Source: Sphingomonas flavescens | GTDB lineage: Bacteria > Pseudomonadota > Alphaproteobacteria > Sphingomonadales > Sphingomonadaceae | Assembly: GCF_030866745.1 (NCBI RefSeq) | Contig: NZ_CP133016.1 | Span: 2,528,001-2,592,000, forward strand | Length of the DNA: 64,000 nt | Direction of reading: 5' to 3' | Shown: piece after piece, positions 51,335 to 59,385 of the stretch | How positions within the stretch are numbered: position 1 is the stretch's first letter | Layout: every line of letters starts with the position of its first letter | The notes under the pieces: model-generated | What the model was told of the DNA's origin: nothing | What the model saw: the letters and a program-made list of their open reading frames with translations, nothing else | The model's database searches: none | Position numbers and translations under genes: made by a program

Positions 51335-53161
51335 ATGCTCGATCGCCGCCAGTTCCTGCTCACCACCACCAGCGCCGCGGCTGCGGTGGCCGTTCCCGTC
51401 AAGCTTGGCGCGCAGCCGGTTGCCGCCGGCTCCTCGCCGCAGCTGGCGGCGTTGTTCGACACGCTGTTCAACGAGCAATTGCGGCAGAGCCCGGAGAATG
51501 CGACGCAGCTTGGGCTCGATAAGGGCGCGAATGCCGATCTCCGGTCGAAGCTTTCCGGCGCAGACGATGCGGCGCGCTCCGCTTCGCGGGCGCTCACCGC
51601 AAGCCAGCTGGCCCGGCTTGAGGCATTCCCGCGTGCAGGGCTGAACGAGCTCGACCGGCTCAACCTCGATGTCGTGACCTATACGCGGCGGTCGACGGCG
51701 AGCATCCAGAAGTTCAACTTCGGCGGCAATGCTTTCGGGCCGTCCCCCTACGTCGTGTCCCAACTGACGGGCGCCTACCAGTCGGTGCCGGACTTCATGG
51801 ATACCAAGCATCCGATCGACACTAAGGAAGACGCCGATGCCTACCTTGCGCGGATGAGCGCCTTTGCGCGGCGGCTGGACGATGAGACGGCGCGGATGAA
51901 GCACGACGCGGCGCTTGGCGTAGTGCCGCCCGACTTCATTCTCGACCTGACGATCGCGCAGATGAAGGCGCTGCAGGTGCCGGCCGGCGAGACCGTGATG
52001 GTCAAGTCGATCGCGCGGCGCGCGGCAGCCAAGGGCCTAGGCGACGGCTATGCGCGTGATGCGGCGCGGATTCAGGAACAATCAGTCGCGCCGGCACTCG
52101 AACGGCAGTTAGCGGAGGTGCAGGCGCTGCGCGCAAAGGCGGTGCATGATGCGGGCATCTGGCGCTTCAAGGACGGGCCGGAATTCTACGTGCAGGCGCT
52201 GCACAATACGACGACGACGCGGCTGAACCCGGCAGAAGTGCACAAGTTCGGGTTGGACCAAGCGCGGATGATCTCCTCGCGGCTGGATGCGTTGCTGAAG
52301 GCGCAGGGCATGACGAAGGGCAGCGTCGGCGAGCGGATGGCCGCGCTCTACAAGGACCCGAAGCAGCTTTACCCGAACACGGACGAGGGCAAGGCGCAGG
52401 CGATCGCTTATTGCAACGAGCGTCTTGCAGCGATCCGTGGGCGGCTGCCTCAGGCGTTCAATCGGATGCCGCCATATCGCTTTGAAGTGCGCCGGGTGCC
52501 GCCGCAGACCGAGGCGGGCGCGGCGTCCGCTTTCTCGCAGGCGGCATCGATCGACGGCAAGCGGCCGGGCCTGGTATTTTTCAATCTGCACGACAGCGCG
52601 GAATGGCCGAAATTTTGCCTAGCAACGACCGTCTATCACGAGGGGCTGCCGGGGCATCAGTTCGAAGGCGGCCTGGCGCTGTCGAACCAGAACCTGCCGC
52701 TGATCCGGAAGACCGGAGGCTTCTCCGGCTATGGCGAGGGGTGGGCGCTCTATGCTGAGCAGCTGGCCGACGAGCTCGGCATGTATGACGACGACCCGCT
52801 TGGGCGGCTTGGCTACCTCAAATTCCAGCTGTTCCGTGCCAACCGCTGCGTCGTCGACACGGGTATTCATACGCTGCGGTGGAGCCGCGAGCAGGCGATC
52901 CGCCACTTCGTCGAACAGGAGGGCGAGGCTCCGGGCTTCGCCGCGCGCGAGGTCGAGCGCTATTGCGTGTCGGTCGGGCAGGCCTGCAGCTACAAGCTCG
53001 GCCACTCGGTGTTCACGGGCTTGCGCGAAAAAGCGAAGGCGAAGCTTGGGCCGCGGTTCGACATCAAGGCGTTCCACGACGCCGTGCTGAGCACGGGGCG
53101 CGTGCCACTCGACATCCTTCAGCAGGTCGGTGATCGCTGGCTGGCAGGGCAGGTCGCGTGA
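51335..53161 (+). CDS. DUF885 family protein, Tat-exported zinc peptidase-like
   Basis: A 608-residue protein. The N-terminus LDRRQFLLTTTSAAAAVAV is a probable Tat signal. The domain shows the DUF885 hallmark YHEGLPGHQFEGG (about 430-442) with two His and a Glu in a thermolysin-like arrangement, and GYGEGWALYAEQLADELG (second Glu, about 465). The ending SYKLGHSVFTGLREKAKAKL is also typical. It is probably a periplasmic metallo-carboxy- or dipeptidase. Confidence 0.88.
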   Translation: MLDRRQFLLTTTSAAAAVAVPVKLGAQPVAAGSSPQLAALFDTLFNEQLRQSPENATQLGLDKGANADLRSKLSGADDAARSASRALTASQLARLEAFPRAGLNELDRLNLDVVTYTRRSTASIQKFNFGGNAFGPSPYVVSQLTGAYQSVPDFMDTKHPIDTKEDADAYLARMSAFARRLDDETARMKHDAALGVVPPDFILDLTIAQMKALQVPAGETVMVKSIARRAAAKGLGDGYARDAARIQEQSVAPALERQLAEVQALRAKAVHDAGIWRFKDGPEFYVQALHNTTTTRLNPAEVHKFGLDQARMISSRLDALLKAQGMTKGSVGERMAALYKDPKQLYPNTDEGKAQAIAYCNERLAAIRGRLPQAFNRMPPYRFEVRRVPPQTEAGAASAFSQAASIDGKRPGLVFFNLHDSAEWPKFCLATTVYHEGLPGHQFEGGLALSNQNLPLIRKTGGFSGYGEGWALYAEQLADELGMYDDDPLGRLGYLKFQLFRANRCVVDTGIHTLRWSREQAIRHFVEQEGEAPGFAAREVERYCVSVGQACSYKLGHSVFTGLREKAKAKLGPRFDIKAFHDAVLSTGRVPLDILQQVGDRWLAGQVA

Positions 53162-53165
53162 AATA

Positions 53166-53188
53166 GGCGGCCCGGTTTGCGGGCCGCC
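53166..53188. terminator. Hairpin between DUF885 and PEPxxWAM genes
   Basis: GGCGGCCCG and CGGGCCGCC pair perfectly over a 5-nt loop, 5 bp after the DUF885 stop, between convergent genes. There is no strong T-run. Confidence 0.65.
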
Positions 53189-53212
53189 CCTTCATCGGCG
53201 ACATCACGAACT

Positions 53213-53842
53213 TTAGGCTGCCTGTGCCATTTGCGCCGGCTTGCGGCGGCGGAGCGTTAGCCCCACGGCACCGAAGCCGAGCAGCATCATCGCCCACGTG
53301 CCGGGCTCGGGAACGGCAGCCGTGACCGCATTGATGCGGGCGTTGCCGACGACCGTGCCGGCCGCGAGGCTGGTGCCGAAGACGGTGTTGATCGCTCCCG
53401 CTGCCTGCGAGGTCAGCGCAAGGTCGTTGTTCACGAGGATATTGAAGAGGGGGGTTAGGCCCGGGATGGCGGCCCCGTTGGCTGTCGCGTTGCCGCTGAC
53501 GGTTAGCATCGCTGTGTCGACGACGAAGTTGCTGAGAGCCAGGCTGCGGTTACCGGAAGCGGTGAACAGCAGGCCCGAACCGTCATGGTTCAGCAGAAGC
53601 GCGCCAGTGCTGTCGTTTTGCGTTCCACCGGTGATCGGGAAAGTTACGGTGGGAATGCCGTTGCTGAACGTTGCGGTAGCGGTTCCCGTCGGCGCGACGG
53701 TGATCCCTGCTGCGGTCAACGTCGGCGCGGCCGTCAGGGTGACTGCCGTCGTTCCACCAACGATAGGAACGGCGTTGGCGGGGGACGCGGACATGGCGGC
53801 GGTTAGGGCGAGAGTTCCCGCCAAGAGCTTCAATGATGTCAT
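53213..53842 (-). CDS. PEPxxWAM-type sorting-domain protein
   Basis: A 209-residue secreted protein. Signal peptide LKLLAGTLALTAAMSASPAN; the mature part is Thr/Val/Ala-rich beta structure (FSNGIPTVTFPITGGTQNDS). The C-terminus VPEPGTWAMMLLGFGAVGLT plus RRRK is the PEP-CTERM/PEPxxWAM sorting signal (motif, helix, basic tail) used with exosortase-like enzymes in sphingomonads. Likely exported and anchored or released to the matrix. Confidence 0.87.
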   Translation of the reverse strand: MTSLKLLAGTLALTAAMSASPANAVPIVGGTTAVTLTAAPTLTAAGITVAPTGTATATFSNGIPTVTFPITGGTQNDSTGALLLNHDGSGLLFTASGNRSLALSNFVVDTAMLTVSGNATANGAAIPGLTPLFNILVNNDLALTSQAAGAINTVFGTSLAAGTVVGNARINAVTAAVPEPGTWAMMLLGFGAVGLTLRRRKPAQMAQAA

Positions 53843-54015
53843 GGTCGATCATCCTTCGAGCTAAACGGCCGTCGGGGGTTCGGTCGGCCGTGCCGGGATA
53901 ATCTGCGCCGCATCCGGCGGTTCCTGAGCGCCGCAGGAGCGATGGCGGTCAAGCCACTGATAATTAGCGGAAATAAGTTATGGTTAATGATTAATCCCGT
54001 AGCAGGCGCGGCGGC

Positions 54016-54993
54016 TTACGGGTGTGCGCGGTCTAGTGGCTCCGCATCGATGATCGTCAGTGGCGAAGCGGTGGAACGGAGGCTGTCGGGCGTTACCACG
54101 ATGGTCGTGCCAGGGGTCACGATGCCCGCCACCGCCTGTCGAAATGCAGGATCGACCTCGAATTGCCGCCATTCGGCAGCGCTAACCGGGTTGCTGGGCG
54201 CATCCTTGCCGAGTGACAGGCGCAGCCACTGCCGCGGCTGGGCGTCGGTCGATTGGAGCGAGTAGGCCCAGGTACCGGCGACAGGCCCCGCAATCTTGAT
54301 CGGCGCCGAGCCAATTTCGGTACCGTTGCGCAGCACGACGACGCGCTTGTCGGCGGCGCTGATGATGATCGAAACCGGGCCGGCCGGTGCCCGGTCGGGA
54401 GTCCAGACAATCGCGCCAGCCGGCTGAGGTGCGCCCACGTCTGGCGCCGCAAGAAGGTCGGGCGACGGAGCAACGCGCGGCTGGCTTTCGCGATCGGAAA
54501 TCACGACGGTCATGCCAAGCGCCGTCACCTCGTAGAGCAGCTTGGCGAATTCGGCCGGCAGCCGGATGCAGCCATGCGACGCGGGGTAACCCGGCAGTTT
54601 GCCGGCGTGCAGCGCAACGCCCTGCCACGTTAGCCGCTGCATGAAAGGCATGGGTGCGTTGTCGTACTTGGAGGAATAATGTTCGACCTGCTTTTGCAGG
54701 ATGGTGAAGACCCCGGTCGGGGTCTCGCGACCCGGGCTTCCGGTCGACACGGTCGTGGCCGCAATCGGCACGCCGTTGCGAAAGAGAAGGGCGCGTTGCT
54801 TCTTCAGATTAACGAGCAGCAGCATCGGGCCTTGCGGTGCGATCTGCGGGGCCCAGACAAATTCGCCGGGGCGGAGACCGGCGACGGATTGCGCGACCGA
54901 GCCTGAGGTCACGTCGACCTGCTGCGCGGCCGCGGCAGCGCTGGACAGAGCCGCCGCGATCGACAGCATCAGGACTGGCAGACGCATACGCAA
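54016..54993 (-). CDS. L,D-transpeptidase (YkuD domain)
   Basis: A 325-residue periplasmic enzyme. Signal PVLMLSIAAALSSAAAAAQ; the YkuD core includes MLLLVNLKKQRALLFRNG and GRETPTGVFTILQKQVEHY, and the active site GVALHAGKLPGYPASHGCIR with catalytic Cys in SHGCIRLP (about 139-146). A second domain of about 120 residues with IVWTPDRAPAGPVSIIISAA has a similar strand pattern, as in family members with a partial YkuD-like repeat. Forms 3-3 crosslinks or anchors proteins to peptidoglycan. Confidence 0.9.
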   Translation of the reverse strand: MRMRLPVLMLSIAAALSSAAAAAQQVDVTSGSVAQSVAGLRPGEFVWAPQIAPQGPMLLLVNLKKQRALLFRNGVPIAATTVSTGSPGRETPTGVFTILQKQVEHYSSKYDNAPMPFMQRLTWQGVALHAGKLPGYPASHGCIRLPAEFAKLLYEVTALGMTVVISDRESQPRVAPSPDLLAAPDVGAPQPAGAIVWTPDRAPAGPVSIIISAADKRVVVLRNGTEIGSAPIKIAGPVAGTWAYSLQSTDAQPRQWLRLSLGKDAPSNPVSAAEWRQFEVDPAFRQAVAGIVTPGTTIVVTPDSLRSTASPLTIIDAEPLDRAHP

Positions 54994-55005
54994 ACTTAGC
55001 TCATT

Positions 55006-55884
55006 TCAGCGATTGACGAACAGCCCGACTTCGCAACTTTTCAGCAGTGAGCGGGTAAGGCCACCGAAGAAGAATTCGCCCGCGCGCGAATGGCTGTAGC
55101 CGCCCATGACAATGTAGGCTGCGCCGCTGATCACCGCTTCGTCCAAAAGCTCTTCAAGCACGTTTCCATCGACCGCGGGACGGACGACCAGGTCGGCGTG
55201 AATACCGTGGCGGGAGAGATATTCTGGGGCGTCGGTCGGCGGGAACCGCCGATCCACCGACTCTTCGATGCTGATGACGTTCACCTGGGACGCTAGCTTC
55301 AATAGCGGTACGGCGCTGCGAAGTGCGTTGGCCGCTTCGGTGCTGCCGTTCCACGCCACGATGGCTGGGCCGAACAGGTCGACCTGGCTCTGGCCTTCGC
55401 CGGGAATGAAGATCGGTGTGCGCATCTCATGCAGCATGTCGCCGAGCGAGCCCACCGGGGATCGGCCGCTTAGCCATTCATGCGGTTCGCGCCCCACGAT
55501 CAGCAGGTCCGCAAGCGATGCGCGCTGGAGCAGGTGGGTCATCAGCGTGCCGGTGACTTCTTCATAGTCCCAGCTGACGTCCTCCACCTCCAGCTTCTTC
55601 TCGACCCTCGCGCGAAGCTTCCCCGCTTCATCTTCCAGCACCGCGATAATGTCGGCGTTGACGAAGGTTGCGAACGCGTCGGTGACCGTGAATGCTTCGA
55701 TCGGCGTCACGTGCAGCAAATGCAGGTGCGCACCGAACGTCCGCGCAATCGACAAGGCGCAATCGAGGCGCTCGGTCAGCGACGCATCATTCTGAACGTG
55801 GAACAGGATCGTCTTGATCCCGGCGGCGGAAATCGCCGGTTCGACAATCGTTGAAGAGGACTGGTTCATGACCATCGTCTGCAT
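55006..55884 (-). CDS. Universal stress protein (tandem UspA domains)
   Basis: A 292-residue protein with two UspA-like halves: residues about 20-165 (TILFHVQNDASLTERLDCAL, then HLHLLHVTPIEAF) and about 170-290 (AIVAWNGSTEAANALRSAVP). The C-terminal ATP-binding glycine pattern appears in YIVMGGYSHSRAGEFFFGGL. ATG 55884 has AGGAGAAGG upstream. Such proteins respond to starvation and oxidative or heat stress; no target is indicated. Confidence 0.9.
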   Translation of the reverse strand: MQTMVMNQSSSTIVEPAISAAGIKTILFHVQNDASLTERLDCALSIARTFGAHLHLLHVTPIEAFTVTDAFATFVNADIIAVLEDEAGKLRARVEKKLEVEDVSWDYEEVTGTLMTHLLQRASLADLLIVGREPHEWLSGRSPVGSLGDMLHEMRTPIFIPGEGQSQVDLFGPAIVAWNGSTEAANALRSAVPLLKLASQVNVISIEESVDRRFPPTDAPEYLSRHGIHADLVVRPAVDGNVLEELLDEAVISGAAYIVMGGYSHSRAGEFFFGGLTRSLLKSCEVGLFVNR

Positions 55885-56008
55885 TGCCCTTCTCCTGCTC
55901 TCGCTGGATCCGTTCCAGCTTCAGTCGGATAGTCGACAATCGTGACGCGGACGGGAATCAGGACTAATACTTAAGGCATTCGCGGCGAGCGGATGACAGG
56001 ACGACGTC

Positions 56009-56521
56009 ATGATGGAGCAGAAGGCCATCGATATTCTCGATCGTCACAGGCTGATGGGCCTGTCGACGAACCGGCCCGACGGCTGGCCGCAGGCGACGCT
56101 GGTGGGTTACGCCAACGACGGCCTGCTGATCTATTTCATCATCTCACGCGCAAGCCAGAAGTTCGCGAATATCGAACGCGACGACCGGGTGTCGATCGTC
56201 GTGGGGAGAGACTTCGAAGATCCCGCCGAGATCAAGGCGCTGTCGATGGCGGCGCGGGCGTCGGAAGTGCGGGATCCCGAGCAGCGGAAGCGGGCGATCG
56301 AGATGCTCTTGGAAAGGCATCCGGGGCTTCGGCAACTGGAGCGACCGGCGACCGGCCATTCAGCCGTGATGCGCGCCTATCCGGAAATCGTCACCGTCCT
56401 CGATTACGGCAAGGGCTTCGGCCATGCCGATGTCCTGACCGTGTCGCCCGGCGGCGTGGAGATGACGCCCGCGCGGGATGATGACTGGGGTTTTGGCCTC
56501 GTCTTGAAAGAAGCGCCTTAG
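56009..56521 (+). CDS. Pyridoxamine 5'-phosphate oxidase family protein
   Basis: A 170-residue flavin-binding split-barrel protein. GLSTNRPDGWPQATLVGYA (about 17-35) and LLIYFIISRASQKFANIE are typical of PPOX-like general-stress proteins and heme/flavin oxidoreductases. RVSIVVGRDFEDPAEIKALS follows. The exact substrate is unknown; no PdxH signature was seen. A divergent gene pair with the universal stress protein. Confidence 0.85.
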   Translation: MMEQKAIDILDRHRLMGLSTNRPDGWPQATLVGYANDGLLIYFIISRASQKFANIERDDRVSIVVGRDFEDPAEIKALSMAARASEVRDPEQRKRAIEMLLERHPGLRQLERPATGHSAVMRAYPEIVTVLDYGKGFGHADVLTVSPGGVEMTPARDDDWGFGLVLKEAP

Positions 56522-56571
56522 CCCGAGGCAAAGTCATTGGCCGGACAGTGCACGTCCGGTTACATAAGCAG

Positions 56572-58248
56572 ATGCCCAGTTTCTTCCGTCAGCACCGGCG
56601 CGAGCATGAACGGCACTTGTCTCCCGGTCGCTACATTCCGCTGGCGATCTGCCTGATCATTGCAATCGTCGCCGTGCCGCGTGCGACGCAGTCAACCCCA
56701 ATGCTGGTTCTGGCGATCATCGCCGCGGCATTCAGCCTGCTCGGCATCTACGACCTGCTGCAGACGGAACATGCGGTGCGGCGCAACTACCCGATCATCG
56801 GCAATTTGCGCTGGTTGTTCGAAGCGATCCGGCCCGAGATCCGGCAATATTTGATCGAGGGCGACAATGAGGAAGCGCCCTTTTCACGCGCGCAGCGCTC
56901 GCTGGTGTACGCGCGGGCAAAGAACGAGGGCAGCGAACTGGCCTTCGGCACGCTGCTCGACGTCTATGGCGAAGGCTATGAGTTCATGGCGCACTCGACC
57001 CGGCCAGCGCCGCTCGCCGATCCGGCGACGTTCCGCATTGCCGTTGGAGGCGCGGCCTGCACGAAGCCTTATTCCGCATCGATCTTCAACATTTCGGCGA
57101 TGAGCTTCGGCTCGCTCAGCGCCAATGCGATCCTGGCGCTAAATAAGGGCGCGAAGCTTGGCGGGTTCGCGCACGACACCGGCGAGGGGAGCATCAGCCG
57201 GTACCACCGCGAGCATGGCGGAGACCTGACCTGGGAGCTGGGCAGCGGTTACTTCGGATGCCGCACTGCCGACGGCAATTTCGACCCCGTAGCCTTCCGC
57301 GAGAAGGCGTCGGCCGAGCAGGTGAAGATGGTCGAGATCAAGCTGAGCCAGGGCGCCAAGCCGGGGCATGGCGGAATCCTGCCGGGTGCGAAAGTGACGG
57401 AGGAAATCGCAGCTGCCCGCGGCGTGCCGGTGGGCGAGGACTGCATTTCGCCGGCGCGGCATCGCGCATTCTCGACACCGCTCGAGATGATGGAGTTCAT
57501 CACCCAGCTACGCACGCTGTCCGGCGGCAAGCCTGTGGGGTTCAAGCTGTGCCTGGGGCACCCGTGGGAGTTCATGGGAATCGTCAAGGCCATGCGCGAG
57601 ACGAGCGTCCGGCCGGACTTCATCGTGGTCGACGGTGCCGAGGGCGGAACGGGCGCCTCGCCGCTCGAATTTTCCAATCACATCGGGGTGCCGCTGCGCG
57701 AAGGGCTGCTGTTCGTTCACAATACGCTGGTGGGCGCGGGCCTTCGCGACGAAATCCGCATCGGCGCCGCGGGCAAGGTCGTCAGCGCATTCGACATCGC
57801 GGCGCTGTTGGCGCTGGGCGCCGACTGGACCAACGCGGGTCGCGGCTTCATGTTTGCCCTCGGCTGCATCCAGTCGCTGACCTGCAACACGAATACGTGT
57901 CCGACGGGTGTCGCAACGCAGGACCCGACGAGACAGCGCGCATTGATGGTCGAGGACAAGGCGGAGCGGGTCGCGAGCTTCCACCGCAACACGCTTCGCG
58001 CGCTGGCCGAGATGATCGCCGCGGCCGGGCTGGAGCATCCCTCGCAGATCCGCCCGCACCATCTGGTCCGGCGGGTCGGGGATTCGGAAGTGCGGCTGTT
58101 TTCGCAACTCCACACGTTCCTCGAGCCGGGCGAGCTTCTCGACGGCAAGAGCGGCCGCGATTTCTACAGCCACGCCTGGGAGTTGGCGCGGCCGGACAGC
58201 TTCGCGCTGCCCACCGCGCAATCCTATCGGAAATTCGCGGCGTCCTGA
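56572..58248 (+). CDS. FMN-binding glutamate-synthase family protein, membrane anchored
   Basis: A 558-residue protein. It starts with two membrane segments (YIPLAICLIIAIVAVP and MLVLAIIAAAFSLLGIYDLL), then a GltS FMN domain: FNISAMSFGSLSANAILALN, EHGGDLTWELGSGYFGCR, KPGHGGILPGAKVTEEIAAA and FIVVDGAEGGTGASPLEFSN. The Cys cluster CIQSLTCNTNTCPTG (about 442-456) matches the 3Fe-4S site. It lacks the glutaminase domain, so it is not a complete glutamate synthase; members are of uncertain electron-transfer role. ATG 56572 follows an upstream in-frame start at 56548. Confidence 0.9.
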   Translation: MPSFFRQHRREHERHLSPGRYIPLAICLIIAIVAVPRATQSTPMLVLAIIAAAFSLLGIYDLLQTEHAVRRNYPIIGNLRWLFEAIRPEIRQYLIEGDNEEAPFSRAQRSLVYARAKNEGSELAFGTLLDVYGEGYEFMAHSTRPAPLADPATFRIAVGGAACTKPYSASIFNISAMSFGSLSANAILALNKGAKLGGFAHDTGEGSISRYHREHGGDLTWELGSGYFGCRTADGNFDPVAFREKASAEQVKMVEIKLSQGAKPGHGGILPGAKVTEEIAAARGVPVGEDCISPARHRAFSTPLEMMEFITQLRTLSGGKPVGFKLCLGHPWEFMGIVKAMRETSVRPDFIVVDGAEGGTGASPLEFSNHIGVPLREGLLFVHNTLVGAGLRDEIRIGAAGKVVSAFDIAALLALGADWTNAGRGFMFALGCIQSLTCNTNTCPTGVATQDPTRQRALMVEDKAERVASFHRNTLRALAEMIAAAGLEHPSQIRPHHLVRRVGDSEVRLFSQLHTFLEPGELLDGKSGRDFYSHAWELARPDSFALPTAQSYRKFAAS

Positions 58249-58258
58249 CGCGAAGCTC

Positions 58259-58290
58259 GGGAGCGCCCACCGAGGCCGGCGCTCCCTCCT
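58259..58290. terminator. Hairpin between the GltS-like gene and the convergent small-protein gene
   Basis: GGGAGCGCC and GGCGCTCCC form a perfect 9-bp stem 11 bp after the stop codon at 58248, followed by TCCTT. Confidence 0.72.
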
Positions 58291-58295
58291 TCGCA

Positions 58296-58613
58296 TCAGC
58301 GTCCGGCGGTTGCGTGCCAGAGCGCGACGCCAGCCAGCAGCAGCGTCAGCGCGGCAAGCGCCATCGCCGCATACTCGCGCGGTGTCGTCGCGAACTTGTG
58401 CGGATAATCGCGGCGGAAGGCGTCGGCTTGCGCCCACGCCTCACGGTTCGCCGACAACAGTCCGATGTCGAGCACCGGCCCCTTACGCAGGAACCGCGCA
58501 ATGCTGTCGGCTTCATCCGGTCTCACGCGCGGATATTTCAGCAGCAATTGCTCGATAGCGGTCAGCCGCTCGGCATCGGTGGCCAGCCGGTCGCGGGATC
58601 TGGTCTGAGACAT
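58296..58613 (-). CDS. Small hypothetical protein with C-terminal membrane helix
   Basis: A 105-residue protein: charged N-terminal helical part (RDRLATDAERLTAIEQLLLK), then PDEADSIARFLRKGPVLDIG, and a C-terminal hydrophobic helix (YAAMALAALTLLLAGVALW, about 82-100) ending HATAGR. Probably tail-anchored in the inner membrane. Coupled to an upstream DUF465-like gene (13-bp gap). Not recognised beyond that. Confidence 0.68.
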   Translation of the reverse strand: MSQTRSRDRLATDAERLTAIEQLLLKYPRVRPDEADSIARFLRKGPVLDIGLLSANREAWAQADAFRRDYPHKFATTPREYAAMALAALTLLLAGVALWHATAGR

Positions 58614-58626
58614 GATGCCGCTCCCG

Positions 58627-58803
58627 CTACGCCGCCGCGAGCGACGCGGCCACTGGCCGGGTCAGGCGGTTCATGATGGACAGCTTCAAGCCCCGCAGAC
58701 GAAGCAGGCGAAGGGCGCTCGGGGTCTTCCGCGCGAGTTCGAGCGAGATGGCGCGCTGCACGCGCTCGTGCAGCATCGTCAGCCGGTAAAGGCGATAGGT
58801 CAT
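58627..58803 (-). CDS. DUF465/YdcH-like small protein
   Basis: A 58-residue protein: start ATG 58803 with GGAG 8 bases upstream. It reads MTYRLYRLTMLHERVQRAIS, then ELARKTPSALRLLRLRGLKL, then SIMNRLTRPVAASLAAA. The helical hairpin with LHERVQRAI and LRLRGLKLSIMNRL resembles YdcH/DUF465. Likely operon with the next tail-anchored protein gene. Confidence 0.65.
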   Translation of the reverse strand: MTYRLYRLTMLHERVQRAISLELARKTPSALRLLRLRGLKLSIMNRLTRPVAASLAAA

Positions 58804-58869
58804 GGATATGTCTCCAGCATCGGCCCGCGGCGTTCGCGAGGCCGTCAGATTGAACAGTGAGGTTGCTGT

Positions 58870-59220
58870 TCAGGCCGCTGGAGGTGCGCGGGGCTGGTAC
58901 GGCTCGTGCGCGTCATCGGCACGAACCAATGCCGCCTTTTGAGCGGCGTTTACGATGCTTGGCGGATGATCGGGCGCGGCGAGGCGGAACTCGCCGGGAA
59001 TGACCGCTGCGAACGGCGTCGGCTGCGGCGCGCGAAACGCCTGCAGCGTATGCGCCCGCTTGATGAAGATCGCTTGGGAGGAGGGCGTTTGTTCGATCGC
59101 GGGTGCGCTGCCCGACGGTTGGGACAGCGCAGCGGCGGGCGCGCCGGCCAGAAGCGACAGGAAGAGCGCGACAAGCATGGCCGGGCCATGTCCGCTCGCT
59201 ATCAACTTCCTGATCAGCAC
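58870..59220 (-). CDS. Small secreted hypothetical protein
   Basis: A 116-residue protein with a signal-like N-terminus (AMLVALFLSLLAGAPAAALS). The rest is Pro/Ala-rich (QPTPFAAVIPGEFRLAAPDH, then PYQPRAPPAA), probably unstructured. It diverges from the M13 peptidase gene. Function unknown. Confidence 0.6.
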   Translation of the reverse strand: MLIRKLIASGHGPAMLVALFLSLLAGAPAAALSQPSGSAPAIEQTPSSQAIFIKRAHTLQAFRAPQPTPFAAVIPGEFRLAAPDHPPSIVNAAQKAALVRADDAHEPYQPRAPPAA

Positions 59221-59385
59221 GAAGTCCCTCCTGAGCTTCCTACTTAAGAACGGTTGTTCCGATTATAAGTGTCTACCTTCCACTTCGCTTCGTCGACGTG
59301 GCGAGGGTGCTCGTCGATGCGGACTCGCTGGCGTTCCGCCGCGCGCCGAACTAGCGTCGGTATTTCAGCAACTTGGGGGCAAGTC